Shown here: positions 51,236 to 61,695 of the stretch, piece after piece | Layout of the letters: each line of letters starts with the position of its first letter | How positions within the stretch are numbered: position 1 is the stretch's first letter | Source: an uncultured Flammeovirgaceae bacterium | GTDB taxonomy: Bacteria; Bacteroidota; Bacteroidia; Cytophagales; Cyclobacteriaceae | DNA: 64,000 nt | NCBI GenBank assembly: GCA_937883755.1 | Contig: CAKZYA010000033.1 | Coordinates: 62,001 to 126,000, forward strand | Direction of reading: 5' to 3' | Translations under genes and position numbers: made by a program | The notes under the pieces: generated by a model | What the model saw: the letters and a program-made list of their open reading frames with translations, nothing else | Databases searched by the model: none | What the model was told of the DNA's origin: nothing

Positions 51236-51377
51236 CTCACAGCTTCAACGTTAAACTAGCCCACTACACGCAGGGTTCTTCGGCACTTCTTACCCGCGTA
51301 AGATTTCTGACAAAGCAAGATTTTAAATGGTTGTTCTATTCGGTTACTTTGGTAGCTATACCATAAAGTAATCAGCT

Positions 51378-52025
51378 ATGAATGTTGCCAAGTTAAACCA
51401 GAAAGAATTACTAGTTCAAGTAGATGTTGCCGTGCAAGCTGCTTTGCGCGTGCCCGAACTATTGCAGGCCTTTCAGTCAGCCGGTATTGATGAGAATAAG
51501 ATTAAGGTAGGACTCACGCTAACAAAAGAAGTAACTACTTGGCAAGATCGGCAAACTGCTACTGCTAATAGTGTACGCCGTACACAGCAGAGCTTTCGAG
51601 CTGCTAAAGAAACTATTAACTCTCTTTACTTTCGGCACCTTGAGGCTGCCCGCTTTCTTTATCGAGATAATGAAGAGATGCAGTACACCCTACAAATGCT
51701 GGGGCCTCGTCAAACTCGCTATGCAGCTTGGTTTGAGCAAGTACGCACCTTCTACAATCACCTAGATGCTAAAGCTCTACAACCTTTTGGAGTGCCTACT
51801 AAAGAGGTGACTGAGATCAAGAAACTGCTGGAGCAACTTGCTGAGCTGCAGGTGCTACGCAATGATGCCAAACGCCAAGCTCAGCAGACCACCCATTACA
51901 AGCAAATGGCCGTGAATGACCTTCGCAACTGGTTCCGCCGCTTTATCAACGCTGCCAAGTTTGCCTGCCAAGATAACCCGCAACTATTAGAGTCCATGGG
52001 CATTGTGGTTCCGGCTAATTCATAG
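51378..52025 (+). CDS. Helical hypothetical protein with a decayed paralogue at 12473-12805
   Basis: 215 residues, almost entirely helical and coiled-coil-like, rich in Gln, Arg and Ala ('RQTATANSVRRTQQSFRAAK'). The C-terminal half ('FEQVRTFYNHLDAKALQPFG', 'LRNWFRRFINAAKFACQD') matches the minus-strand relic at 12.5 kb. No known domain. It lies 8 bp before the TPR gene, suggesting cotranscription. Function unknown, but the duplication indicates a family in this genome. Confidence 0.65.
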   Translation: MNVAKLNQKELLVQVDVAVQAALRVPELLQAFQSAGIDENKIKVGLTLTKEVTTWQDRQTATANSVRRTQQSFRAAKETINSLYFRHLEAARFLYRDNEEMQYTLQMLGPRQTRYAAWFEQVRTFYNHLDAKALQPFGVPTKEVTEIKKLLEQLAELQVLRNDAKRQAQQTTHYKQMAVNDLRNWFRRFINAAKFACQDNPQLLESMGIVVPANS

Positions 52026-52033
52026 TATAAACC

Positions 52034-54265
52034 TTGATAAGACGAGAATTTTTATATGTCGCTACATGGATAGTATTTCTTCTACTTAAAGGAGTAGACT
52101 ATCCTGGTAATAGCGTTTTTTTTGTATTGGTAACAATTGCCTTATGTGTTTTTTATCTCATCAGTAGTTTTAAAATTTTTAAAAGAAAAAAGGGAAGAGA
52201 ATCAATAGTTCCCGCTTTGGCTGGGTTAGCAATAGTTACTTCATTAATTACAATACCTTTCAGCATTTTTTTGAGAAATTGGGAATGGTTAAGTTATCTG
52301 CCATTCATTAATATCATTTTTTCCACTATTCTCCTTGGAATAATAGGCACCAAGCGGATACGAAAGCAAAAAATTGAACAAGTCTATCAATCTACATTTC
52401 TCCGCACTTTATTAGTACTTATCATAACTAGTTTTTTTGCTTTCCGACCAATTAAAATTTCTTTTTACCGACAATCAATTATTTTTCTAAATGCTGGTCA
52501 TGAAGATATTCAAAGCAACATGATAGCTGTTGACCTAGGCGAGAAGACAGATGAAGAGTTATCAAAGGGTAATTGTGATAGAGCAATAGAGCTCGCTTTA
52601 AAGTCCTACGAAGAAAGTTTGAAATGGCTTGGGATTTACAATGACACTCTGACTGAATATAATGTCAGCCAACTTTGGATGATTCAAGGAGCTTACACAA
52701 ATGTTTATGACGCTTATAACTGTAAAGCTGAAAAACTCTATGATTCCAAGAATTACTCTAATGCACTTTATTTTAAAATAAAAGCAGATTCCTTCTTGAA
52801 TATCAACCCTGTTGCTAGAAATGACTGGTGGAGAAATGAGAGGGCTACCTCTAAAAACGATATCGGGTTATGTTATGATAAGCTACACCAAAACGATTCG
52901 GCTGCTATTTATTTTATGAAAGCTGCCAAATATCATTCAGATACTATCAAAATACAAAATGTCAACCTAGCAACTTACTATAATAATCTTGCACGATCAC
53001 TTGCTAGAGAACAGTATTGGAGCGAGTCTTCACAAGTTGCTAAGCAAAGTATACTAGTATTAGATAAAGATTCTATTTCTGAAGATAAGAACAACAGTTA
53101 CACACGCTCTTATCTGCGGCTTGTGTATAACTCCTTAGCTGAGAACAAGCTACAAGAGGCAGAAAAATATCTTTCAAACATCAAAAACTATCTAACTCCT
53201 ACTAAAGAAGGTGAATATTATCTGTATCAAGCCATTCTTGCAAACAGCTTAGAAAATCCTTTACAGGCTGTGAATTACGCAGAAAAGGCTAAAAAACTCT
53301 TTATAGATCTAGCTGGAGAAAAAAATCCAAATGTTGCAACATGCTATACTATTCTTTTTGATGCTTGGATGAGTATTCCAGATTATGACTCTGCATATAT
53401 TAATATTCAGAGAGGAAAAGAAATTGCAAAAGAAAATTACAGTATTAACTCAGCTAAATATGCTGAGTTTACAAACAAGGAAGCTTACTACCTTTTTTTA
53501 ACAGGACACTATTTGGAATCTTTAGATAAGTTCTTAGATGTAAAAATAGCTTTCTAGACAGAATTTGGTGATGAGAGTACTAAGTTACCGGAAATTTTTT
53601 CATCAATCGGACGAATAAATATTGACATACACAACTATGATAAAGCAAAGCAATTTGCCAACCAAGGTTTACGACTCGCAAACTCACTTAAGCTAATTAC
53701 CGATGATCGAGCTTCTAATTTTCTCAATGATATCGGTTATGTTTTTTATTCAACTGATAATGACTTAGCTGCTGATACTTTGTATCGGAAAACAATAAAA
53801 CTGAATATCAAGGCAAAAAAAGACTCCAGCTTAGCAGTTGCTAGTGCCTTAAATGGTCTTGGTCTTTTAAAAATGAGAAAATCTAAATATCAGCTCGCAG
53901 ATTCACTATTTAACCGTTCTCTAGATATTTACAGATACCATTTTTCAAATTTACACCCCAGCATTGGCGTTGTTTTATTGAATAAAAGCCAATTAAGTAT
54001 GAAGAGAAAAGAAGTGAACGATGCTTTGTCCTTAATCAACCAAGCTCTCGATAATTACACTCCCTTTCATCGCAATGATCACCCAATAATTGGTGATATG
54101 CTATATCAAAAAGGCTCTATTCTAACAATGAAAGGAGATTTCACAAATGCTGTGAAATTTTTAAGCGATGCCTTAAAAATATACAGTGATGATTCTGAGT
54201 TTCATCATCAAAAAATCAGGAAAATAAATATTCAATTACGAAGTATAGAAAATATCAGGAGATAA
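52034..54265 (+). pseudogene. Membrane-anchored TPR protein interrupted by one amber codon
   Basis: A TTG start (52034) opens 507 codons that end at TAG (53555-53557). The same frame resumes at once ('TEFGDESTKLPEIFSSIGR') and runs without another stop to 54265, so the full product would be 743 residues. The first 145 residues have about four membrane helices. The rest is tetratricopeptide-like ('NDIGLCYDKLHQNDSAAIYF', 'LNGLGLLKMRKSKYQLADSL'), continuing across the stop. It is AT-richer than its neighbours. A sequencing error or recent nonsense mutation are the simplest explanations. Confidence 0.7.
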
Positions 54266-54355
54266 AGCTATTTACAAACACTTGTCTAAAGCAGACTTTT
54301 ATCATCTTCCAAGCTGACCTTGGTCATAGTAGTTTAAATTAAGTGAGGTTACTAT

Positions 54356-55210
54356 ATGGCAAAGATCAACGCCATGACACCCGTAAAGTCTATTCTCCTA
54401 GCTACTGATTTCTCCGATCATGCTGATAATGCTTTGGCTTACGCTCTCAAGTTAGCCGAACATTTAGAATCCAAGCTTTATATTTTGCACGTTTGCCGCA
54501 TTCCGAGTGCCGCTAATTCGGCTTACCCTGCTGGCTACTACGATGCGGTGAATATGGATGAAATACAGCGAGAAGCTGATCAAAGTATGAATCAGCTAAA
54601 GCAAGATTTTTTATCATCAACTGCCGTAGAATACCAGTGTGTCACCCGGCCGGGGCAGCCTTCAGAAACAATTCGGGAAGTAGCCCAAGAGTTAGCCGTA
54701 GACCTCATTGTGATGGGCACTCGTTGGGCCACCGGCTTATCAGAGTGGCTAGGCAGTGTCACTACTGATGTGGTGGAAAAATGTGACTACCCAATATTGG
54801 CTATTCCTAGCAATGTGGAGTTTGAGCCACCTCGCAAATTTCTACTCACGACTAATCTCACCAAAATGTCTTCCTTAACGGCACTAGATAAGATAAAGCA
54901 GTTAGTTCATCGGTTTAATGCAAAACTGGATGTACTGTATATTCGCCCGCACAAGAAAGAACTCACAACCGAGCAGTTACATTTCCAAAATGCATTAGAA
55001 AATTACTTTGCCGATACCCCCCATCATTTACATACCCTAGTTTGCGACGATGTGAATGAAGGCATCCATCGCTACTTAGCACAACATGAAATGGATGTAC
55101 TAACGATGATTCCTCAACAGCGCAATTTCATCGAACAACTGTTTCAGGCGAGCAAAACTCGACATATGCTTTTCCACACCCGTATTCCACTTCTGGCAAT
55201 TCCTAACTAA
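54356..55210 (+). CDS. Universal stress protein with two Usp domains
   Basis: 284 residues, a tandem Usp. The first domain has 'ILLATDFSDHADNALAYALK' and the ATP-binding 'GTRWATGLSEWLGSVTTDVV' (GxxG-9x-GS), ending 'CDYPILAIP'. The second half lacks the complete ATP motif ('LTMIPQQRNFIEQLFQAS', 'HTRIPLLAIPN'). These proteins respond to starvation and redox stress in the cytoplasm. Confidence 0.92.
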   Translation: MAKINAMTPVKSILLATDFSDHADNALAYALKLAEHLESKLYILHVCRIPSAANSAYPAGYYDAVNMDEIQREADQSMNQLKQDFLSSTAVEYQCVTRPGQPSETIREVAQELAVDLIVMGTRWATGLSEWLGSVTTDVVEKCDYPILAIPSNVEFEPPRKFLLTTNLTKMSSLTALDKIKQLVHRFNAKLDVLYIRPHKKELTTEQLHFQNALENYFADTPHHLHTLVCDDVNEGIHRYLAQHEMDVLTMIPQQRNFIEQLFQASKTRHMLFHTRIPLLAIPN

Positions 55211-55385
55211 CTAGTATTTATAGCAAGCAACACCACGAAGTCAATAGCATTGAACTTACGTTCAGATCAGTTTCATCATCTAACGATTAAGAAGCATTAT
55301 GACCACAACCTATCTAACCTTCAGCACCTTGCATTTCTGCAGGCAATCTGCTACTTTCTAACGAAGCGTTTAATCAGCATTTACT

Positions 55386-57302
55386 ATGCCTTCCAATACC
55401 ATCCAACTGAGAGTGTACGAGTTCCTAAAAGACTACGCCCCGTTTAGTTACTGTTCAGCTGAATTTGTGAAAGAGTTGGCCGGCCTCACCCAGATTCAGT
55501 ATTACCAACCTGAAGAGTTGGTCTTCAACGAAGGCGATCTGCCCGCTACCCACTTTTTTGTAGTGAAACAAGGAGCAGTGAACTTACTTCAGAAAGGAGA
55601 GTTAATGGATCGCTGTGGCGAGGGGGATGTTTTTGGAGTTCGCTCACTAATTACTAATCAAAACTACGCACTTACCGCCCAGACACAGGAAGAAACCCTG
55701 CTTTACGCCCTACCTGTGCAGCAGTTTCGCCCTACCCTTACTGATAACCCTCAGGTAGCCTTGTTCTTTGCTGCGGGTCTAGCTCGTCAAACTTCACCAT
55801 CGCCAGACGAAGAGGCACAATCTAAGACTGAGATTGCTCCAGCTATCCCCACATCACTTAATCAGATCCTACCATCGGCTTCATTTCAGCAGTTACTAAC
55901 TTGCCCCCCGGACACTCCTCTACAACAAGCAGCACAACAAATGTCTGACTGGCGAGTCGGTTCAATCATTGTCACCGATCAGCAACAACATCCGGCGGGT
56001 ATTATCACTGATACCGACCTGCGCGATTGGGTAGCAACGGGTAAGCTACCGTTATCCGCTCCAGTTTCCAAGATTATGAGTCACCCTGTCATAACAGTAG
56101 GGCAACAGAGTAGTGTGGCTGATGTGCTTATCCGTATGATGCAGCATAACGTTCATCACGTTTGCATTACCAAAGATGGTAACACTCAAAGCCCAGCCAT
56201 GGGAATCATTACGAACCACGACCTGCTCTTACTTCAGGAAAATAATCCTGCAATTATTTTGCGGGAACTCCACAAAGTCAAGGATGCTGAAGGGCTGGCT
56301 AACCTTCGCCATCAAGCGGAAACTATTGTAGAACAATATTTAACGCAAGGCATTGCTATTCCTACAATTGCCTCCCTTATTACCGTTATCAATGATGCTC
56401 TCATTGCTAAAAGTGTAGCTTGGGCGCAAGATTCACTTCAAGAGAAAGGGTATTCTCCACCCAACTCTAACTTTTGCTGGCTATCATTAGGTAGTGAGGG
56501 GCGAGAGGAACAGTTGCTTCGTACTGATCAAGACAGTGCATTAGTATACGAAGATCCACCTGCTGAAGAAGCAGAAGCTACGCAGAATTACTATCAAGAA
56601 TTGGCTAAACAAGTAGTAGCTACTCTAGAGCAGTGTGGTTTTGATCGCTGTCCAGCCAATATGATAGCGAGTAATCCTCAGTGGTGTATGCCAATGAAGG
56701 ATTGGAAAAAACAATTTGGTACTTGGATTCAGGTACCCGATAGCCAAGCTCTGCTCAATGCGGCTATTTTCTTTGATTTCCGGGCTACGGCCGGAGATGC
56801 TACCCTAGCCAAGACGCTGCGAGAGTTTATATTCGACCAGACTGAGGCTCAATCGCTATTTATGCACCATATGGCAAATAATGCGCTACTCAATCCGCCT
56901 CCGCTGAGTTTCTTCCGTAAGTTTGTGGTGGAGAAAAGCGGTGAACACAAAGACAGTTTTGATATTAAGCGCCGAGCTATGATGCCCCTAACCGATGCCG
57001 CCCGAGTAATCGCTTATGAAGCTAAACTTCTTCATGCGACTAATACTCGCCAGCGGTTTGAGCAAGTGGCCGCCTCAGACTCCGCTCACGCAACGCTCTA
57101 CCGAGAAGCAGCCGAGGCTTATGACAAGCTAATGGAAATACGCGCACGAGAGGGCTTGCATCAACAAGATTCCGGTCGATATATTGACCCGGCAGCATTG
57201 AGTCACTTAGAACGAGAGCTGCTTCGATCCATCTTTGGAGTCATCCGAGATGTTCAGCAGGTGCTACGTCATCGTTTTCAGCTAGACTACTTTCGCCGAT
57301 GA
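55386..57302 (+). CDS. cNMP-binding / CBS / DUF294 nucleotidyltransferase-like protein
   Basis: 638 residues. The N-terminal cNMP-like domain (residues 20-130) has 'DLPATHFFVVKQGAVNLL'. A CBS pair follows (about 165-295: 'VGSIIVTDQQQHPAGIITDT', 'VISKIMSHPVITV'-type). The DUF294 nucleotidyltransferase core is 'SLGSEGREEQLLRTDQDSAL' with the GSxGRxEQ...DxD pattern (about 368-387), and the DUF294 C-terminal helical region completes it. This is a GlnD-like architecture. The start of the exonuclease gene overlaps its stop (ATGA). Confidence 0.9.
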   Translation: MPSNTIQLRVYEFLKDYAPFSYCSAEFVKELAGLTQIQYYQPEELVFNEGDLPATHFFVVKQGAVNLLQKGELMDRCGEGDVFGVRSLITNQNYALTAQTQEETLLYALPVQQFRPTLTDNPQVALFFAAGLARQTSPSPDEEAQSKTEIAPAIPTSLNQILPSASFQQLLTCPPDTPLQQAAQQMSDWRVGSIIVTDQQQHPAGIITDTDLRDWVATGKLPLSAPVSKIMSHPVITVGQQSSVADVLIRMMQHNVHHVCITKDGNTQSPAMGIITNHDLLLLQENNPAIILRELHKVKDAEGLANLRHQAETIVEQYLTQGIAIPTIASLITVINDALIAKSVAWAQDSLQEKGYSPPNSNFCWLSLGSEGREEQLLRTDQDSALVYEDPPAEEAEATQNYYQELAKQVVATLEQCGFDRCPANMIASNPQWCMPMKDWKKQFGTWIQVPDSQALLNAAIFFDFRATAGDATLAKTLREFIFDQTEAQSLFMHHMANNALLNPPPLSFFRKFVVEKSGEHKDSFDIKRRAMMPLTDAARVIAYEAKLLHATNTRQRFEQVAASDSAHATLYREAAEAYDKLMEIRAREGLHQQDSGRYIDPAALSHLERELLRSIFGVIRDVQQVLRHRFQLDYFRR

Positions 57303-57991
57303 AGTGGTTTCGTCGTTCGCCTCCACCCGATACTCCCCCACCCGACTTTATCGTCCAGTACCAGCAGGCAAGTCGGACTAGGCCCGATCCTAAACAACCC
57401 ATCCGGGAAATCTGCTTTGTAGTATTTGATACCGAGACTACGGGGCTTAACCCAAAGAAAGATTTGTGGCTATCACTAGGCGCAGTGGTAGTACAGAAGC
57501 GATCAATTTGGGTTGATCGGAGCTTGGAGTTCACTCTCCAGCACCAGGACATAGATATTTCAGAACAAGTGGCGATACATGGTATCACTCAGAACTTTCT
57601 TGCTGAAGGCATTTTAGAAGTAGATGTACTAAAGCATTGGCTATCATTCATTGAGAACTCAGTACTAGTAGCCCACCACGCCGCTTTCGACCAGCAAATT
57701 ATCAATGAGGCACTCCGCCGTCATTTCGGTCAGTACAAAGTGCGACTCCGTAATCCGGTATTAGACACCGCCCAACTGGCTCAACGCCTTGATCGTTTCA
57801 ATACAATTCCTGAAGCCCAAAACCCAGCTCACTACGGTTTGGATCATCTATGCCAACGTTTTGGTATTGCGCTTAATGATCGTCACACTGCCGCTGGAGA
57901 TGCGCTACTGACCGCTCAACTGCTACTAAAATTATTGGTTCAGGCTGAGCAACGAGGTATTCGTACCCATCGGCAATTACTTGGGCGATAG
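57299..57991 (+). CDS. DnaQ-like 3'-5' exonuclease (DEDDh)
   Basis: 230 residues. ExoI 'VFDTETTGLNPKKDLWLSLG' (Asp-x-Glu at about residues 43-45), ExoII 'LVAHHAAFDQQIINEAL' and ExoIII 'HTAAGDALLTAQLLLKL' (His and Asp) are all present, so it should be an active DEDDh nuclease. It lacks other Pol III domains. The gene overlaps the DUF294 gene by 4 bp, so both are translated together. Confidence 0.92.
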   Translation: MKWFRRSPPPDTPPPDFIVQYQQASRTRPDPKQPIREICFVVFDTETTGLNPKKDLWLSLGAVVVQKRSIWVDRSLEFTLQHQDIDISEQVAIHGITQNFLAEGILEVDVLKHWLSFIENSVLVAHHAAFDQQIINEALRRHFGQYKVRLRNPVLDTAQLAQRLDRFNTIPEAQNPAHYGLDHLCQRFGIALNDRHTAAGDALLTAQLLLKLLVQAEQRGIRTHRQLLGR

Positions 57992-58040
57992 AAGTTTTTC
58001 TGATATATCTTCACTTATTACTAAGCGTATATAACGGCCG

Positions 58041-58805
58041 ATGGTATTCAATAAATTAACAAGAATAGTTATGCGAAAACCTTCAACAAAGAATTTGAAT
58101 GCCTTACCCAAGCCGACTGAACTGCAACGAATATGCAAGTCTATATCAGCTATTGAAGCAATATTATGCCCTGAGTGGGAGGATAGATATTTTTCTTATC
58201 AAAAGCAGTGGAGTGAAACTGAAGAGTGTTGTGAAATGAGAAACGGCGAAGGAGATCAGATGCTTATTCTTTTTGGTTCCAAGGGAACGGTAATCAATGG
58301 ATTTGCCCATGAGAGTTCTATGAACGGCTGGCAACAGATTGAAATTGAGGAGAAGAAAAGCTTACTCCAGAGAATGATTGGAAAAAAAGCACAACCAAAG
58401 ATTGAGCGCATTCAACATATATGGAACGGCGTAACTGAAGGATTACCCCAGGCATTTCAAGAATTTATGTTTGGGGAAACCGTCCGCAGTATAGGAACCA
58501 CTTTTTGTATTTGGGCAAACCGAGACGATCATCAATGGAAGATCGGAAATATTTTATTTCCCGAAGACGATTATTCTGATGGCTTAGAAGAACTATTGGC
58601 ATTACTAAATGGCGATCCAGTAACCTACCGGAGTTGGGCGATGGAATACTACGAATTAGATAAATTAAATCTAGAATCGGTTAGATCCATCTATGATCAA
58701 CAACTCATTAATGAGGAGTTAGTGAATAAGTTAAACCCCGATTTACAAGACATTGATAGACTAAAGTCTGATCTAGAAGAAATCGGGGTTGCAAGTAAAT
58801 TATGA
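58041..58805 (+). CDS. Conserved hypothetical protein (254 aa)
   Basis: 254 residues; an ATG at 58071 (residue 11) is an equally good start. It is soluble, Trp-rich and acidic: 'CPEWEDRYFSYQKQWSETEE', 'ILFGSKGTVINGFAHESSMN', and 'EELLALLNGDPVTYRSWAME' are the main landmarks. No catalytic motif was recognised; a SMI1/KNR4-like fold is possible but not evident. It converges on fbp with 13 bp between stops. Confidence 0.65.
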   Translation: MVFNKLTRIVMRKPSTKNLNALPKPTELQRICKSISAIEAILCPEWEDRYFSYQKQWSETEECCEMRNGEGDQMLILFGSKGTVINGFAHESSMNGWQQIEIEEKKSLLQRMIGKKAQPKIERIQHIWNGVTEGLPQAFQEFMFGETVRSIGTTFCIWANRDDHQWKIGNILFPEDDYSDGLEELLALLNGDPVTYRSWAMEYYELDKLNLESVRSIYDQQLINEELVNKLNPDLQDIDRLKSDLEEIGVASKL

Positions 58806-58818
58806 AAAAACCGAGAGC

Positions 58819-59862
58819 TTAGCTTCCTGTAGGCCGTAGGTCGGTGATCAGGCAATTTTTGAGGGCATTTACCAGTAACTCCGAGCCGATGAATAGAGGA
58901 GTTCTCTCGTGCAGGCAATTAGGCGGTAAGTCTAGTATTCGCCGTTTACCATCAGTGGCTTGCCCGCCCGCTTGCTCTACAATAAACGCGAGCGCATTGC
59001 ATTCGTAGATGAGTCTGAGTTTACCGTTAGGATTAGTTCGGGTAGGCGGATATAAATAAATTCCTCCCTTCAACAGATTCCGGTGAAAATCCGCAACCAG
59101 TGAGCCAATATAACGCGAAGACATCTCCCGTCGGTAGCAAAACTTAATATACTCCTGGATACCCCGGTCAAACTGATGGTAATTGCCTTCGTTGATAGAA
59201 TATAGCTTTCCATCATTGGGAGTTTTTATATCAGGGTGCGACAAAAAGAACTCACCCAGCGAAGGTTCATAAGTAAACCCATTCACTCCGCAACCAGTGG
59301 TGTACACCAGCATGGTAGATGAACCGTACAGCACATATCCTGCGGCCACTTGTTCATTACCTGACTGAAGTAAGTCTTCATTTTTCACTTTCGTGCCCCG
59401 ACGGGATTTTCGGCGGTAGATGGAAAAAATTGTCCCGATAGAGACATTAGCGTCAATGTTAGATGAACCATCTAACGGATCAATAGCGACAATGTAGCTA
59501 GCATCCCGATTCATAGGAATAAGCAATTCGTCTTCTTCCGAAATCATAGCGCAGACTTCTCCCCCGTTACGAAAGGCCCGGGTAAAGCGAATGTTCGCAA
59601 TTACATCTAACTTTTGCTGAGATTCCCCCTGAACATTTTCCCGTCCAAAGGCTCCTTCTATTCCAAGCAATCCCGAGCGACTGATCTCTTTGTGAACAAT
59701 CTTGGCAGCTAAAGCAATATCACGTAACAATTGGGAAAGCTCACCACTGGCATAAGGGAACTCGTCTTCCTTTCGTTTAATGAACCGATCGAGGGTTACC
59801 CCAACGGGCTGACCTAGTTGTTGAGAAGAATCAGTTTCGGTTTTTATCGGATATACATTCAT
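58819..59862 (-). CDS. fbp: Fructose-1,6-bisphosphatase, class I
   Basis: 347 residues. The metal-site signature '[20 protein letters not shown]' (about residues 124-143) and '[20 protein letters not shown]' are class I FBPase hallmarks. 'MISEEDE' gives additional metal ligands. It hydrolyses fructose 1,6-bisphosphate in gluconeogenesis. It lies with pckA, aceA and aceB on the same strand, so together they support growth on acetate or fatty acids. Confidence 0.96.
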   Translation of the reverse strand: MNVYPIKTETDSSQQLGQPVGVTLDRFIKRKEDEFPYASGELSQLLRDIALAAKIVHKEISRSGLLGIEGAFGRENVQGESQQKLDVIANIRFTRAFRNGGEVCAMISEEDELLIPMNRDASYIVAIDPLDGSSNIDANVSIGTIFSIYRRKSRRGTKVKNEDLLQSGNEQVAAGYVLYGSSTMLVYTTGCGVNGFTYEPSLGEFFLSHPDIKTPNDGKLYSINEGNYHQFDRGIQEYIKFCYRREMSSRYIGSLVADFHRNLLKGGIYLYPPTRTNPNGKLRLIYECNALAFIVEQAGGQATDGKRRILDLPPNCLHERTPLFIGSELLVNALKNCLITDLRPTGS

Positions 59863-59989
59863 GTTGGTTGGTATTAGGGGTTAGGTTTTGGGTCGCTGTG
59901 GAACGGGGATGGAAAACCGGAGACCGGAATTTTCTGATTTCTAATTATCTCTGCAAATCACCACTTTCTTAGTTTCTACTATTTTTCAA

Positions 59990-60031
59990 AGAGTCACCAA
60001 TTTTCATCACTCCTTTATTCATCATTAGTCA
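59990..60031. repeat. Heptad-phased degenerate intergenic repeat
   Basis: Runs of 7-mers tcaccaa, ttttcat, cactcct, ttattca, tcattag, tcatcaa, tcattgt lead into the pckA stop (60032). Nearer fbp (59873-59905), GG occurs every 7 nt (ggtatta, ggggtta, ggttttg, ggtcgct). Confidence 0.5.
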
Positions 60032-61675
60032 TCAATCATTGTGAAGGTGGGGTGCACCGGACATGATTTCTGCATCTGCGTATTCCAGAAACTGATCAAA
60101 ATTATCCATGAAGGCCTGAGCTAAGTGATTGCTCGTTTGGTAAAATGCATCATCATCGTTCCACATAGCTCGCGGGCTTAGCACTTTGTGTGGCACACCC
60201 GGACAAGAGTTCGGAATCTCTACCCCAAAGATAGTATGCTTACGAAAGCCTACCTGGTTCAAGTCACCGTTCAGCGCAGCGGTAATCATCGCTCGAGTGT
60301 AAGAAAGCTTAATTCGCTCCCCCACCCCGTAAGCACCGCCCGACCAGCCGGTGTTGATTAACCAAATATTCACCTGGCTTTCGTCCATCTTCTTACCCAG
60401 CATTTGAGCGTAAACAGTGGGATGCAACGGCAAAAACGGAGCTCCAAAGCAAGCACTAAAGGTAGTCTGAGGCTCTTTTACTCCTTCTTCTGTACCGGCG
60501 ACCTTAGCGGTGTATCCGGAAATAAAGTGATACATCGTCTGTCCTTTGTTTAAGCGAGAAATTGGTGGAAGTACACCAAACGCATCGCAAGTGAGGAAAA
60601 AGATGTTATTAGGAATGCTACCTATCGATGGGCTTAGAGCATTATCTATATGATGAATCGGGTAGGAAGTCCGCGTATTCTGGGTGATGGAAGTGTTAGT
60701 ATAATCAACTTCCCGCTTACCAGGATAAAATCGGGTATTCTCCACAATAGCCCCATAACGGATGGCATCATAAATCTCTGGTTCCTTCTCCCGGGTTAGA
60801 TCAATGACTTTCGCGTAGCAACCACCTTCAAAATTGAAGATGCTATCTTCCGCCCAGCCGTGCTCATCATCACCAATAAGATCCCGTTCAGGATCAGCTG
60901 ACAGCGTAGTTTTTCCAGTGCCAGATAGCCCGAAGAACAAGGCAGTATCTCCTTTCTTTCCTTGATTGGCCGAGCAGTGCATAGAGAGTACATTCTCCCG
61001 CAACGGTAAGCGGAAGTTTAGTACGGAGAAAATGCCTTTCTTGATTTCTCCCGCATAACCTGTTCCTCCGATCAGAATCATATTTTTCTTTAGGTTGATA
61101 ATGGCAAAATTCTCTTGCCGAGTGCCATCAGTCGCAGGATCTGCTTTGAATTCCGGGATGTGAATAATTGTGAACTCTGGGATAAAGTTTTCTAATTCGC
61201 TATCAGTAGGGCGCAAGAACATATTGTAGCAAAACAGATTATGCCACGCTTGGGTAGTAAACACTCGGATGTTCAGTCGGTAGGCTGACTCGGCGCAAGC
61301 ATAAGCATCACGCACGTAGACTTTGTTTTGCTGCAACTCTCTTACCATGCGTTGCTGCAAAGCATCAAATTTAGCAGGATCAAAGGGTTGATTGATGTCT
61401 CCCCACCATACGTGTTTTTCTGTAATAGTATCTTTTACCAAGTAACGATCTTTAGGAGAACGCCCAGTAAACTGACCTGTATCGCACATAATTGCGCCAG
61501 TGCTAGTAAGTTTTCCTTCCTTGTTGGCCAGAGCTTCTTCGATAAGCTCATTTGGCGAAAGCTGATAGCGAAGGTTAATTGGCGGAATTCGTTCAATAAG
61601 ACTCGTATCACGACCTGTTGCTGTGGATGGAGAATTTATAACATCAATCATGGTTGTATCATTAAAGGTTTTCAA
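60032..61675 (-). CDS. pckA: Phosphoenolpyruvate carboxykinase (ATP)
   Basis: 547 residues; a second ATG eight codons in (61651) could be the start. The P-loop and metal sites are present: 'FFGLSGTGKTTLSADPERD' (kinase-1 motif) followed by 'LIGDDEHGW' (kinase-2), with 'GRSPKDRY' for the substrate and 'NTGWSGGAYGVGERIKLSYT' near the C-terminus. It decarboxylates oxaloacetate to PEP in gluconeogenesis. Heptad repeats lie on both sides of it. Confidence 0.97.
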   Translation of the reverse strand: MKTFNDTTMIDVINSPSTATGRDTSLIERIPPINLRYQLSPNELIEEALANKEGKLTSTGAIMCDTGQFTGRSPKDRYLVKDTITEKHVWWGDINQPFDPAKFDALQQRMVRELQQNKVYVRDAYACAESAYRLNIRVFTTQAWHNLFCYNMFLRPTDSELENFIPEFTIIHIPEFKADPATDGTRQENFAIINLKKNMILIGGTGYAGEIKKGIFSVLNFRLPLRENVLSMHCSANQGKKGDTALFFGLSGTGKTTLSADPERDLIGDDEHGWAEDSIFNFEGGCYAKVIDLTREKEPEIYDAIRYGAIVENTRFYPGKREVDYTNTSITQNTRTSYPIHHIDNALSPSIGSIPNNIFFLTCDAFGVLPPISRLNKGQTMYHFISGYTAKVAGTEEGVKEPQTTFSACFGAPFLPLHPTVYAQMLGKKMDESQVNIWLINTGWSGGAYGVGERIKLSYTRAMITAALNGDLNQVGFRKHTIFGVEIPNSCPGVPHKVLSPRAMWNDDDAFYQTSNHLAQAFMDNFDQFLEYADAEIMSGAPHLHND

Positions 61676-61695
61676 ATAGCTGACTTCTTACTTTT

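Noticed and set aside
12656-53557. Amber (TAG) recoding, suggested by in-frame TAG at 12656 and 53555
   Set aside because: Many intact genes here end with TAG (for example mrp and the NifU-like gene), so TAG is an ordinary stop.
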